From positions 1 through 48,547 of the forward strand of contig NZ_JAQFWQ010000047.1 of NCBI RefSeq assembly GCF_027706725.1: DNA of 48,547 nt, read 5' to 3'. The notes beneath the pieces are model-generated. The model saw only the letters and a program-made list of their open reading frames with translations, did no database searches and was not told the origin of the DNA. The stretch is from Nocardiopsis endophytica (lineage in GTDB: Bacteria; Actinomycetota; Actinomycetes; Streptosporangiales; Streptosporangiaceae). This document shows positions 36,556 to 44,564 of this stretch, in pieces. The position numbers and the translations under genes were made by a program. Within the stretch, counting starts at the first letter, position 1, and the number at the start of each line of letters is the position of its first letter.

Positions 36556-37000
36556 GGGTGGAGAAAGCGACTCGCGATGTCGCGACGGATCGGGTCGGAC
36601 CGGTCCGCGGTCCGTCTGGGCGCAGCTGGCACGGCGCGACCCCTTTCCCGTACCGAGGGCGGACACCGCGGGAAAGGTCCGAGATGTCATGGACCTTTGG
36701 CGAGCATATGGCCGAAACGCGCGGCTCGTCGGACCTTTCCACGCCGTTATGTCTGGCCGGATCGGGCCACCAGCGGATGCCTCTGAGCGGTCGGGGTGGC
36801 GTCACGGATCGTCGACGGCCTCACCGGGGAGGCCGATCCCGCCAGTGTCGGTAGCGTGCGTTTGGACATGTGGCCGTCACCACTCCGCCAACGGCGCGCC
36901 ATCCCTGTGACAGGGCACGGTCCGAGACTCGTCGTACGGGGTGCGCGGGTCCCCCGGGCCGCCGGGTGGGCGGCCGACGCGCCCCCTCGACGGGAGGCGC
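36556..37000. promoter_or_regulatory. Divergent promoter region between jetABCD and the telA operon, with GGACCTTT elements
   Basis: This 445-base region separates the two divergent operons. AAAGGTCC occurs at 36673-36680 and its complement GGACCTTT at 36691-36698 and 36731-36738. The outer copies extend to a 12-bp inverted repeat (GGAAAGGTCCGA at 36671, TCGGACCTTTCC at 36729). The cluster lies about 115-185 bp before jetA. An AT-richer patch (GAGCATATGGCC) lies between copies. I could not assign -35/-10 boxes, and no convincing gene is visible. Confidence 0.55.
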
Positions 37001-38269
37001 ATGCGCCGGATCACCGCACTCGTGGTGTCGGGCCTGCTCGTGGCGGGCGTCCTCGCGGCGGTCGTGTGGAACCTCGCCGGGCCCACACCCCAGCGCGTCA
37101 CCGGCGTCATCGGCTCGGAGAAGGCCGCCTACTTCGACGACCCCGACGTCGTCGCCCGCCTGGCCGACCTCGGGTACGAGGTGGAGGTGCGCACCCGCGG
37201 GTCGCGCTCCATCGCCCGCGCCGATTTGGACGGCGCCGACTTCGGCTTCCCCGGCAGCGACCCGTCCGCCGAGGCCTTCCAGCGCGAGCACGGCACCGAG
37301 CGCGAGTACCGCCCCTTCTACTCGCCCATGGTGGTGCTCAGCCACCGCCCCGTCGCCGAGGCCCTGCGCGAGGCCGGGGCCGCCGCCGAGGAGGACGACG
37401 GCACCTGGACCCTCGACATGGCCGCCTACCTCGACCTCACCGAGGAGCGCACCCGCTGGCGCGACCTTCCGGGCGGCGGCTACGAGGGCGCCGGGCGCAG
37501 CGAGGTCCTGGTGCGCACCACCGACCCGCGCACCTCCAACTCCGCGGCCATGTACCTGGCCGTCATCGCCTACCTCCTCAACGGGGAGGAGGTGCCGCAG
37601 GAGCCCCCCGCGGGCGGGGAGGCCGAGCGCATCGCGCGCCTCTTCCTGGCCCAGGGCGCGCCGCCGGAGAGCTCCAAGCAGCCCTTCGACCAGTACGCCG
37701 CGCTGGGCCCCGGCCACACCCCGCTGCTGTGGGCCTACGAGGCCCAGTACGCCGGGACCCGCGGGTCGGGCACCGGCCTTCCGGACGGGGCGGTCGTCAT
37801 GTACCCCGCGCCCACGACCGTCTCCAACCACACCCTGCTCCCGCTGACCGACGCCGGGGACGAGGTCGGCCGCCTGCTCACCGAGGACCCCGAACTGCAG
37901 CGGCTCGCCGCCGAGCACGGCTTCCGCACCGCCGACGCCGACCAGTTCGCCGCCGCAGCCGAGGAGGCCGGCCGCCCCGTGCGCGCCCAGGTCGCCGACG
38001 TGGTGAACGCGCCCGCCTTCGAGGTGGTCGAGGGCATGCTCTCCGGCCTGGAGACCGCCTACGCCGACGGCGGCATGCCCGCGCCCGCCGAGGAGGCGTC
38101 GGGCATCGGCGGGGACGGGGCCGACGACGGCGATAGCGGCGGCAGCAGCAGCGACAGCGACGACGGCGGCGGCGACACCGGCACCCGCGACCCGCGCGAC
38201 GGCGCCGCCCCCGCCCGCCCGCCGGGCGCTCCCCCGTCGCGCCCCGACCCGAACCCGGAGACCGCATGA
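37001..38269 (+). CDS. Membrane-anchored solute-binding-like protein of a TelA/VWA operon
   Basis: A 422-residue exported protein. The N-terminus (MRRITALVVSGLLVAGVLAAVVWNLAG) is an uncleaved anchor or signal peptide with no lipobox. Residues about 35-345 look like a type 2 periplasmic-binding fold: GVIGSEKAAYFDDPDV, DFGFPGSDPSAEAF, TTDPRTSNSAAMYLAV, and DGAVVMYPAPTTVSNH. The same SNS and DGAV landmarks recur in the VWA lipoprotein two genes downstream. The last 60 residues are an acidic Ser/Gly/Asp tail followed by a Pro-rich end. GGGAGG lies 3 nt before the ATG. The stop overlaps telA as ATGA. The ligand is unknown. Confidence 0.78.
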   Translation: MRRITALVVSGLLVAGVLAAVVWNLAGPTPQRVTGVIGSEKAAYFDDPDVVARLADLGYEVEVRTRGSRSIARADLDGADFGFPGSDPSAEAFQREHGTEREYRPFYSPMVVLSHRPVAEALREAGAAAEEDDGTWTLDMAAYLDLTEERTRWRDLPGGGYEGAGRSEVLVRTTDPRTSNSAAMYLAVIAYLLNGEEVPQEPPAGGEAERIARLFLAQGAPPESSKQPFDQYAALGPGHTPLLWAYEAQYAGTRGSGTGLPDGAVVMYPAPTTVSNHTLLPLTDAGDEVGRLLTEDPELQRLAAEHGFRTADADQFAAAAEEAGRPVRAQVADVVNAPAFEVVEGMLSGLETAYADGGMPAPAEEASGIGGDGADDGDSGGSSSDSDDGGGDTGTRDPRDGAAPARPPGAPPSRPDPNPETA

Positions 38270-39468
38270 ACGAAGGCCCCACGTCACCACTCACTCCGCC
38301 CGAGCCGGAGCCGCCGGTGCTCACCCCGCCCGAGCCGGTCGAGCCGGTACGCCCCGAACGCGCCGGGGCGCTGGTCCCCGTCGACGACGCCAAACGCGCC
38401 GAGCTGCGCGAGCGCGCCGAGGCCTACGTGAGCGGCCTGTCCGGGCTCGACCCCCGCTCCCCCGAGTTCGCCTCCCGCGCCGCCGACATCGCCGCCCTCG
38501 GCGAGGACGAGCTGCGCGCATCGGCGCAGTCCGCCAACCGCATGCTGAAGCGCTCGGTGACCGCGCTGGCCGACGCCAAGGGCGAGGGCGCCGACGCCCA
38601 GAAACGGGTCGGGCGCGGCCTGCTGGAGCTTCGCCGGACCGTGGAGGACCTCGACCCCAAGGACGCGGCGCGGCCCACCGGCCGGAGGCTGCTGTCGTTC
38701 CTGCCCTTCGGCTCGCCGGTGCGCGACTTCGTCAACAAGTACAAGAACGCCGACGCGCACATCAACCGCATCGTCGTGGCCCTGCGGTCGGGCCAGGACG
38801 AGCTGCGCAGGGACAACGCCGCCCTGCAGAACGAGCGGCAGCGGCTCTGGGAGACCATGGGCCGCCTGCAGGAGTACGCGGTGCTGGCCGAGGCGCTGGA
38901 CGGGGCCGCGTCCGCGCGCATCGACGCGACCGCGGCCGCCGACCCCGACGCCGCCTCCCGGCTCCGCTCCGACGTGCTGTTCCCCATCCGGCAGCGCCAC
39001 CAGGACCTGCTCACCCAGCTCGCCGTGTGCGTGCAGGGGTACCTGGCGCTGGACACGGTCCGCCGCGGCAACGACGAGCTCATCAAGGGCGTGGACCGGG
39101 CGGCGAACACCACCGTCTCGGCGCTGCGGGTGGCCGTCACGGCTGCGCAGGCGCTCTCGGCGCAGAAGCGGGTCGTCGAGCAGGTGGACGCGCTCCGCGG
39201 CACCACCGAGGACATCATCGCCGCCAACGCCGAGATGCTGTCCGCGCAGAGCCAGGACATCCAGCGCATCGCCGCCGATCCCGCGGTCGGGGTGGAGACG
39301 CTGCGCTCGTCGTTCCGCAGCATCTACGCCTCCATCGACAGCATCGACAGGTTCAAGGAGCAGGCGGTGGAGAACATGGCCGCCACGGTCGACGCCCTGC
39401 GCGGGGAGCTGGAGAACGCCGCCGGGTACGTGGAGCGCTCGCGCTCCCGCGAGGGGGGTGAGGGCTGA
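38266..39468 (+). CDS. telA: TelA family protein (toxic anion resistance-like)
   Basis: A 400-residue cytosolic helical protein of the TelA/YaaN family. Signatures: RLLSFLPFGSPVRDFVNKYKNADAHINRIV, the heptad stretch LRRDNAALQNERQRLWETMGRLQEYA, SDVLFPIRQRHQDLLTQLAVCVQGYLALDTVRRGN and AQKRVVEQVDALRGTTEDII. The family was named from tellurite resistance; its molecular role is not settled, and it often neighbours VWA, TerD or XpaC proteins. The N-terminus is Pro-rich. Its start overlaps the preceding stop (ATGA) and its stop overlaps the next start (TGATG), so the genes are translationally coupled. Confidence 0.92.
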   Translation: MNEGPTSPLTPPEPEPPVLTPPEPVEPVRPERAGALVPVDDAKRAELRERAEAYVSGLSGLDPRSPEFASRAADIAALGEDELRASAQSANRMLKRSVTALADAKGEGADAQKRVGRGLLELRRTVEDLDPKDAARPTGRRLLSFLPFGSPVRDFVNKYKNADAHINRIVVALRSGQDELRRDNAALQNERQRLWETMGRLQEYAVLAEALDGAASARIDATAAADPDAASRLRSDVLFPIRQRHQDLLTQLAVCVQGYLALDTVRRGNDELIKGVDRAANTTVSALRVAVTAAQALSAQKRVVEQVDALRGTTEDIIAANAEMLSAQSQDIQRIAADPAVGVETLRSSFRSIYASIDSIDRFKEQAVENMAATVDALRGELENAAGYVERSRSREGGEG

Positions 39469-41138
39469 TGGCGGGGACGGGGCGCCCGGCGTCCGGCTCC
39501 TCCTTCGCCGCGGCCGCGACGGCCGCCGCCGTGCTCGCCGCGGCCTCCGGGTGCGGGTGGGGCGACGGGGGGTCGGGCGGCTCCGGCGAGCTGCGGGTGC
39601 TGGCCGGGAGCGAGCTGGCCGACATGGAGCCGCTGCTGGAGCGGGCCGCCGAGGAGACCGGCGTGACCGTGACCATGGAGTACACCGGCACCCTGGACGG
39701 GGTGGAGCAGGTGGTCGGCGGCGGGACGGAGGGCCGGTACGACGCGGTCTGGTTCTCCTCCAACCGCTACCTGAACCTGTACCCGGAGGCGCGCGAGGCG
39801 CTCCGCCAGGAGACGCCGGTCATGGCCTCGCCGGTCGTGCTCGGCGTGAGCGAGCACAAGGCCCGGGGACTGGGCTGGGAGGTGTCGAAGGGCGGCGCCG
39901 TCACGGGCGTGTCCTGGTCCGGCATCGCCGATGCCGTGAACGCGGGCGACCTCGATTACGCCATGACCGGCCCGGCCGCCTCCAACTCCGGCTTCTCCGC
40001 GCTGGTCGGGGTGGCGGCGGCGCTCGCCGACACGGGCGCGGCGCTGGAGCCCTCCGACATCGACGGCGTGACCGACGAGCTGCAGGGGTTCTTCGCCGGG
40101 CAGACCTTCACCGCCGGATCCTCCGGGTGGCTGGCCGAGGAGTACGCGGACCGGGTGCGCGAACCGGAGGGCCGGCCCGCGCCGGACGCGATGATCAACT
40201 ACGAGTCGGTTCTGATGTCGCTGGAGGACGAAGGGATCCCCGGCGGCCTGCTGCCGGTCCACCCCACCGACGGCGCGGTCACCGCCGACTACCCGCTGTC
40301 CCTGCTGGAGTCCGCCTCCGACGGGGCGGCCGCGGACTACGACGCCGTGGTGGAGCACCTGCTGTCGCCGGAGGTGCAGCGGGAGATCGCGGCGGACACC
40401 CACCGCAGGCCCATGGAGCGCGACGCCCTTCCGGAGGACGCGCGCGGTGCCTTCCCCGAGCTGCCGGAGCTGCCGTTCCCCGCCACCGCCGAATCCGCGG
40501 ACGCGCTGATCGCCGCCTACTACGACCGCATCCGCAAGCCCGCCCGCACCGTGTACGTGCTGGACGTGTCCTCGTCGATGGCCGGGGACCGTATCGAGGG
40601 GCTCCGGTCGGCCATGCACACCCTGACCGGCGGCGACGCCGACTCGATCCCCGGGCGGTTCCAGCGGTTCTACGGCCGCGAGCGGGTGACGGTGCTGCCG
40701 TTCTCCTCGTCGGTCCATGCCCCGGAGTCCTTCGAGGTGCCGGAGGAGGAGCCGGACGGGGTGCTCACCTCCATCCGCGACCATGTCGACGCCCTGCGGC
40801 CGGAGGGCGGAACGGCCGGATACGACGCCCTCGACGAGGCCTACGCGCTCCTGGAGGACGAGGACGGCGAGGACACCGATGGCGCCTTCACGTCGATCGT
40901 TCTGATGACCGACGGCAGGATCAACGAGGGCATGTCCTTCGACGACCTCGCCGAGGCCCACGCCGACCTGCCCGACGAACTGCGGAGCGTGCCGGTCTTC
41001 CCCGTGGTGTTCGGCGAGTCCGACCCCGAGGAGATGGAGGACCTGGCCGCCCTCACCGGCGGCCGGGCCTTCAACGCCCAGGGGGATGGCGGGGCCTCCC
41101 TCGACGAGGCCTTCCGGGAGATCCGTGGGTACCAGTGA
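39468..41138 (+). CDS. Lipoprotein fusing a solute-binding-like domain to a VWA domain
   Basis: A 556-residue exported protein. The signal peptide ends in AASGC with the lipobox Cys at 29. Residues about 40-330 form a type 2 periplasmic-binding-like domain (LRVLAGSELADMEPLLERAA, YDAVWFSSNRYL, MTGPAASNSGFSALVG, DGAVTADYPLSLLES). Residues about 355-550 are a von Willebrand A domain with the MIDAS motif DVSSS (YVLDVSSSMAGDR) and later TDGRINEG, so metal binding looks intact. It probably works outside the membrane beside the first protein of the operon. Its ATG shares bases with the telA stop. Ligand and partner are unknown. Confidence 0.87.
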   Translation: MAGTGRPASGSSFAAAATAAAVLAAASGCGWGDGGSGGSGELRVLAGSELADMEPLLERAAEETGVTVTMEYTGTLDGVEQVVGGGTEGRYDAVWFSSNRYLNLYPEAREALRQETPVMASPVVLGVSEHKARGLGWEVSKGGAVTGVSWSGIADAVNAGDLDYAMTGPAASNSGFSALVGVAAALADTGAALEPSDIDGVTDELQGFFAGQTFTAGSSGWLAEEYADRVREPEGRPAPDAMINYESVLMSLEDEGIPGGLLPVHPTDGAVTADYPLSLLESASDGAAADYDAVVEHLLSPEVQREIAADTHRRPMERDALPEDARGAFPELPELPFPATAESADALIAAYYDRIRKPARTVYVLDVSSSMAGDRIEGLRSAMHTLTGGDADSIPGRFQRFYGRERVTVLPFSSSVHAPESFEVPEEEPDGVLTSIRDHVDALRPEGGTAGYDALDEAYALLEDEDGEDTDGAFTSIVLMTDGRINEGMSFDDLAEAHADLPDELRSVPVFPVVFGESDPEEMEDLAALTGGRAFNAQGDGGASLDEAFREIRGYQ

Positions 41139-41904
41139 CGGGGGCGGCGGTGGCGGTGTCGGCGGCGGTGGCGGTGCCGGACGCGGCGCCGACCGCCCGC
41201 CGGGCCGGGTGACGGCGTACCTGTCGTCGACGCGGAACCTGGTCGGCGCGGGGGCCGGGCTCGTCGGCGTGGCGCTGGCGTTCACCGGCGTGCTCGGGCC
41301 GCTGTGGCCGCTCGCGGTGGTGGCGCTGTACGTGGCGGGAGCGCTGGCCGCGCCGCCGGAGCGGGTGCGCCTGGCCGCTGAGGCCGTCGGCCGGACACCC
41401 CAAGAGTTGCAGCAGGACCTGGAAGGGCTGGCGCGGACGGTGGGGCGGAGCCGGTCGCGCCTGCCCGGGGACGCGGCCGAGGCCTTCGAGCGCCTGCGGG
41501 GAAGGCTCGCGGACCTGCTGGAGCTCGACACCGACCTGGAGGCCGACCCGGAGACCGCCTACGAGCTGGAGCGGGTGGTGCGCACGGACCTGCCCGAGGC
41601 GGTGGAGGCGTACCTGAACCTGCCGTGGTGGTTCGACGCGGGCCGCAGGGCGGGCGGGGGCGGCAGCGCCGCCGAGGAGCTGCGCACGCAGCTGGCACTC
41701 CTGGAGGCGTCCGTCGGCACAGCCGCCGAACGACTGCTGGAGGCCCACACCCGTCGCCAGCGCGATCACACCACCTACCTGCGCGAACGTGAGCGGTCAA
41801 CGTCGTCGGCCCCGGAGGTGCCCCCGGGTGCCGCCCCCTCTGCACCCCATCCCGGGACACCCCCGGAGACACCGACGGACGACCCGCCCCTTCAGGACCC
41901 ATAG
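41125..41904 (+). CDS. XpaC-like membrane protein completing the TelA operon
   Basis: A 259-residue protein. After a Gly-rich start come two close hydrophobic helices (about residues 38-77), then a helical cytosolic region (ELQQDLEGLARTVGRSRSRL, AFERLRGRLADLLELDTDLEADPETAYELERVVRTDLPEAVEAYLNLP) and a Pro-rich tail. Two N-terminal membrane helices followed by a helical domain, next to telA, resembles XpaC, which pairs with TelA homologues in Bacillus; this is by layout, not by a firm motif. GTG at 41125, with GGGAG 4 nt before it, overlaps the preceding gene by 14 nt. It ends 24 nt from the convergent MBL gene. Confidence 0.72.
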   Translation: MGTSDGGGGGGVGGGGGAGRGADRPPGRVTAYLSSTRNLVGAGAGLVGVALAFTGVLGPLWPLAVVALYVAGALAAPPERVRLAAEAVGRTPQELQQDLEGLARTVGRSRSRLPGDAAEAFERLRGRLADLLELDTDLEADPETAYELERVVRTDLPEAVEAYLNLPWWFDAGRRAGGGGSAAEELRTQLALLEASVGTAAERLLEAHTRRQRDHTTYLRERERSTSSAPEVPPGAAPSAPHPGTPPETPTDDPPLQDP

Positions 41905-41928
41905 CCGACGTGCCGGGGGCCGTCGGCC

Positions 41929-42585
41929 TCAGCGGGTGCCGCCGGCCTCTACGCGCGAGATGATCGCCCCGATCCGCTCCCGTGCCTGTGCCCGGGTCAC
42001 CTCTTCGACATACGGCTCCCCCTTGGTCGCGCCCCAGGGGACGAGGACGTCGAAGTCGAGGTCGCGCATCAGCGCGAGGCTCTCCACATAGCGGGCGCGT
42101 TGGCCGGGGTCGAGCACGACCGCGGACCACTCACCGCGATCGACCCAGATCGAGTCGCCCGTGAAGAGGAACCGGTGGGCGCCGTTGTCCCAGAGGTAGG
42201 CGGTCGACCCGGGCGTGTGGCCGGGGGTCGGGATGACCTCGAGATCGTCGTCGATCATGCGGCGCCCGGTGAACGTCCCGGCGACGGGAAGGGTCCCGGC
42301 CACCTGGCCGCGGTCCCGCTCGTGCACGTAGACGGGTACATCGAGGTCCGGACGGCCGTACATCTCCTCGTGTCCGTGGTTGACCAGGAGGCGGGTCGCC
42401 CCGCCGAGCGCCCGCACCCCCTGCGCGGCGGACGTGATGCCGGGCGCGTTGTAGACGATGACGTTCCCGTGGTCCCGTTCCAGCAGGAAGGCGCGCACCT
42501 CGACGTGGGCCAGGAACGGCAGCTGCGCCGGAGGGGTCGCGTGCAGGCCCTTGATCGGCTCCTCCAGTGTGTCGTCGGACGGCAT
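41929..42585 (-). CDS. MBL-fold protein with a degenerate metal-binding motif
   Basis: A 218-residue metallo-beta-lactamase-fold protein. The fold is shown by NVIVYNAPG, VIPTPGHTPGSTAYLWD and FLFTGDSIW. The first metal motif, normally HxHxDH, reads HGHEEM (residues about 70-75): both histidines remain, but Asp is Glu and the last His is Met. The later His and Asp ligands are present. It may bind one metal or be inactive. GGAAGGAGAACG precedes the ATG. It is divergent from a TetR gene, with a promoter and two operators between, so it is probably its regulatory target. Confidence 0.85.
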   Translation of the reverse strand: MPSDDTLEEPIKGLHATPPAQLPFLAHVEVRAFLLERDHGNVIVYNAPGITSAAQGVRALGGATRLLVNHGHEEMYGRPDLDVPVYVHERDRGQVAGTLPVAGTFTGRRMIDDDLEVIPTPGHTPGSTAYLWDNGAHRFLFTGDSIWVDRGEWSAVVLDPGQRARYVESLALMRDLDFDVLVPWGATKGEPYVEEVTRAQARERIGAIISRVEAGGTR

Positions 42586-42726
42586 CGGCGTTCTCCTTCC
42601 GCTCGGGAGGCGGCCGTCCCCCTGTGGTGAGCCGGGCACCCGTGTCCACCGTTCGCCGCACCCCTCGTGCACGGCCGCGGACCCTCGCGTTCCCCGCACC
42701 CCCGCAGGACGGTACACCCACCATTG

Positions 42727-42781
42727 GCGATTGCATCCTGTGAAATCAGCATAACCGCGCGATTGCACACCATGCAATCGC
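42727..42781. promoter_or_regulatory. Two operators and the MBL promoter in the divergent TetR/MBL region
   Basis: A perfect 9-5-9 inverted repeat, GCGATTGCA-N5-TGCAATCGC, lies at 42759-42781. A second site with the same left arm and a weaker right arm (TGAAATCAG) lies at 42727-42749, exactly 32 bp away. On the minus strand TTGCAT (42777-42772) and TATGCT (42753-42748), 18 nt apart, form a promoter for the MBL gene; one site covers the -35 and the other touches the -10. On the plus strand TATCCT ends 6 nt before the tetR ATG, suggesting a leaderless transcript. Confidence 0.7.
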
Positions 42782-42793
42782 TATCCTCGGGGC

Positions 42794-43360
42794 ATGCCAC
42801 GCTGGGAACCGGGCGCCGCCGAGCGCCTGCAGGCCTCCGCCTTCGACCTGTTCGAGAAGAAGGGCTTCGAGCGCACGACGGTCGCCGAGATCGCGCGCGG
42901 GGCGGGGCTCACCCCGCGGACGTTCTTCAACCACTTCACCGACAAGCGCGAGGTCCTGTTCGACCTGGCCACCCGGCACCGGCAGGAGATCATCCGCCGC
43001 ATCGCCGCCGGTCCGGACCCCCACTGCCCCCTCGACGCCGTCGTGCACGCCCTCAAAGGAGCGGCGGACACGCTGTTCGAGCACCGCCGTACCGCGGTGA
43101 TCCGGCGGGAGGGGATCGTGGGAGCCAGTCCGGAGCTGCGCGAACGCGAGCTCGACAAGCAGGCCGCGCTCACCGGCGCCATCGCCGGGGCGCTTCAGGA
43201 CCGGGGCCTGGACCCCGAGGCCGCCCACTTCGCCGCCGGTGCCGGGATGCTCGTGCAGCGGGCAGCGGTCGAGAAGTGGACCCGTCCGGAGGAGAACCGG
43301 TCCCTCGGTGAGCTCCTCGACGCGTCGCTGGACGCGCTGCGCGCGACCCTGGAGCGCTGA
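42794..43360 (+). CDS. TetR family transcriptional regulator
   Basis: A 188-residue regulator. The HTH region is FDLFEKKGFERTTVAEIARGAGLTPRTFFNHFTDKREVLFD, a classic TetR signature; the rest is helical. No Shine-Dalgarno sequence stands before the ATG, and a TATCCT box sits 6 nt upstream, as in leaderless actinobacterial transcripts. The two operator-like repeats upstream suggest it represses itself and the divergent MBL gene. The ligand is unknown. Confidence 0.93.
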   Translation: MPRWEPGAAERLQASAFDLFEKKGFERTTVAEIARGAGLTPRTFFNHFTDKREVLFDLATRHRQEIIRRIAAGPDPHCPLDAVVHALKGAADTLFEHRRTAVIRREGIVGASPELRERELDKQAALTGAIAGALQDRGLDPEAAHFAAGAGMLVQRAAVEKWTRPEENRSLGELLDASLDALRATLER

Positions 43361-43385
43361 GGGAGGCGGCCGCCGGGCGTCCGGG

Positions 43386-44564
43386 TCAGAACCCCACCGT
43401 CGCCGCCACCAGGTGGCCGCTGCCCTCGATCCGGACCGCGCCGCTGCTCGCGGGGACGAACACCGACTGGCCCCGCTCCAGCTTGGCCTGCGCCCCGCAT
43501 TCCGAGCGCAGCTCCGCCCCGCCGTCCAGGGCGAGCACGATCGACGGGGCTCCGCCGGGCATCGTGGTGGCGATCTCCCCCGGACCCAGCACGGTCAGGG
43601 AGAACTCGTCGACGCCCGGGCGGAACTCGCTGCGCCCCTCAACCGCCACCGGGCGGGTGTAGGGGATCGGCAGCACCGAGAAGTCCACCACCGCCAGCAG
43701 CTCCGGCACGTCGACGTGCTTGGCGGTCAGCCCGGCCCGCAGCACGTTGTCGGAGCTGGCCATGATCTCCACGGCGGTGCCGCGCAGGTAGGCGTGGACG
43801 TTCCCGGCGGGCAGGAACAGCGCCTCCCCCGGCCGCAGGGTGATCCGGTTGAGCAGCAGCGCCGCCACCGCCCCCGGGTCGCCCGGGTAGCGGCGCACCA
43901 GGTCGAGCACGGTGGCGTGGTGGGTGCCGCCGCCGCGGTGGGTCCACTCCTCGATGAACTCGGCCAGCCCCTGGTCGAGATCGCGGCTGTCCAGGGTGAG
44001 GATGCGCGTCATCGCGGTGCGCAGGGCGATGTGCGGGTCGGGGGCGGCGAGGTCGGCGCGCAGGCGCCGGGCCAGCTCGCACCGGATGCCCGCGAGGTCG
44101 CGCAGCGCCGCCACGGGGTCGCGGAACCCGCACAGGGCCTCGAACGGCTCCAGGGCGAGGACCAGCTCGGGTTTGTGGAAGGGGTCGCGGTAGTTGCGGT
44201 CCGCGGCGCCCACGGGGATGCCCTCGGCCTCCTCGGCGGCGAACCCGGCCCGCGCCCGGGACTCGTCGGGGTGGGCCTGGAGGGACAGGGGTGCGTCGGC
44301 CGCCAGCACCTTGAGGAGGAAGGGCAGGCGCTCGCCGAAGCGCGCGACGGTGTCCTCGCCGAGGACCTCCTTGGGGGCGTCGGCGATGAACGCGTCGAAG
44401 GCGCATTCGCCGCCGTCGGTGAGCAGTGTGCTGGGGGCGGCCGGGTGGGCGCCCATCCACAGCTCGGCTTGGGGGCTGCCGTCGGGCTCGGCGCCGAGCA
44501 GCCGGGGTATGGCCTCTTTCGCTCCCCAGGCATAGGGGCGTACCTGGTTGATCAGCCTGTGCAT
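43386..44564 (-). CDS. manA: Mannose-6-phosphate isomerase, class I
   Basis: A 392-residue enzyme interconverting mannose 6-phosphate and fructose 6-phosphate. Zinc ligands and signatures are visible: LSLQAHPDESRA (Gln and His), FHKPELVLALEPFEALCGFR (Glu), and the PAGNVHAYLRGTAVEIMASSDNVLRAGLTAK region (His plus catalytic Arg). The N-terminus MHRLINQVRPYAWG is typical for the family. GGAAGAAGC precedes the ATG. It lies 25 nt from the convergent tetR stop and is divergent from the gluconate genes across a 750-bp gap. Probably a stand-alone gene supplying GDP-mannose or using mannose. Confidence 0.95.
   Translation of the reverse strand: MHRLINQVRPYAWGAKEAIPRLLGAEPDGSPQAELWMGAHPAAPSTLLTDGGECAFDAFIADAPKEVLGEDTVARFGERLPFLLKVLAADAPLSLQAHPDESRARAGFAAEEAEGIPVGAADRNYRDPFHKPELVLALEPFEALCGFRDPVAALRDLAGIRCELARRLRADLAAPDPHIALRTAMTRILTLDSRDLDQGLAEFIEEWTHRGGGTHHATVLDLVRRYPGDPGAVAALLLNRITLRPGEALFLPAGNVHAYLRGTAVEIMASSDNVLRAGLTAKHVDVPELLAVVDFSVLPIPYTRPVAVEGRSEFRPGVDEFSLTVLGPGEIATTMPGGAPSIVLALDGGAELRSECGAQAKLERGQSVFVPASSGAVRIEGSGHLVAATVGF

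Noticed and set aside
36413-36910. Plus-strand open frame overlapping the jetA start and the divergent promoter
   Set aside because: No ribosome binding site or motifs; it overlaps the jetA coding end and the regulatory repeats.
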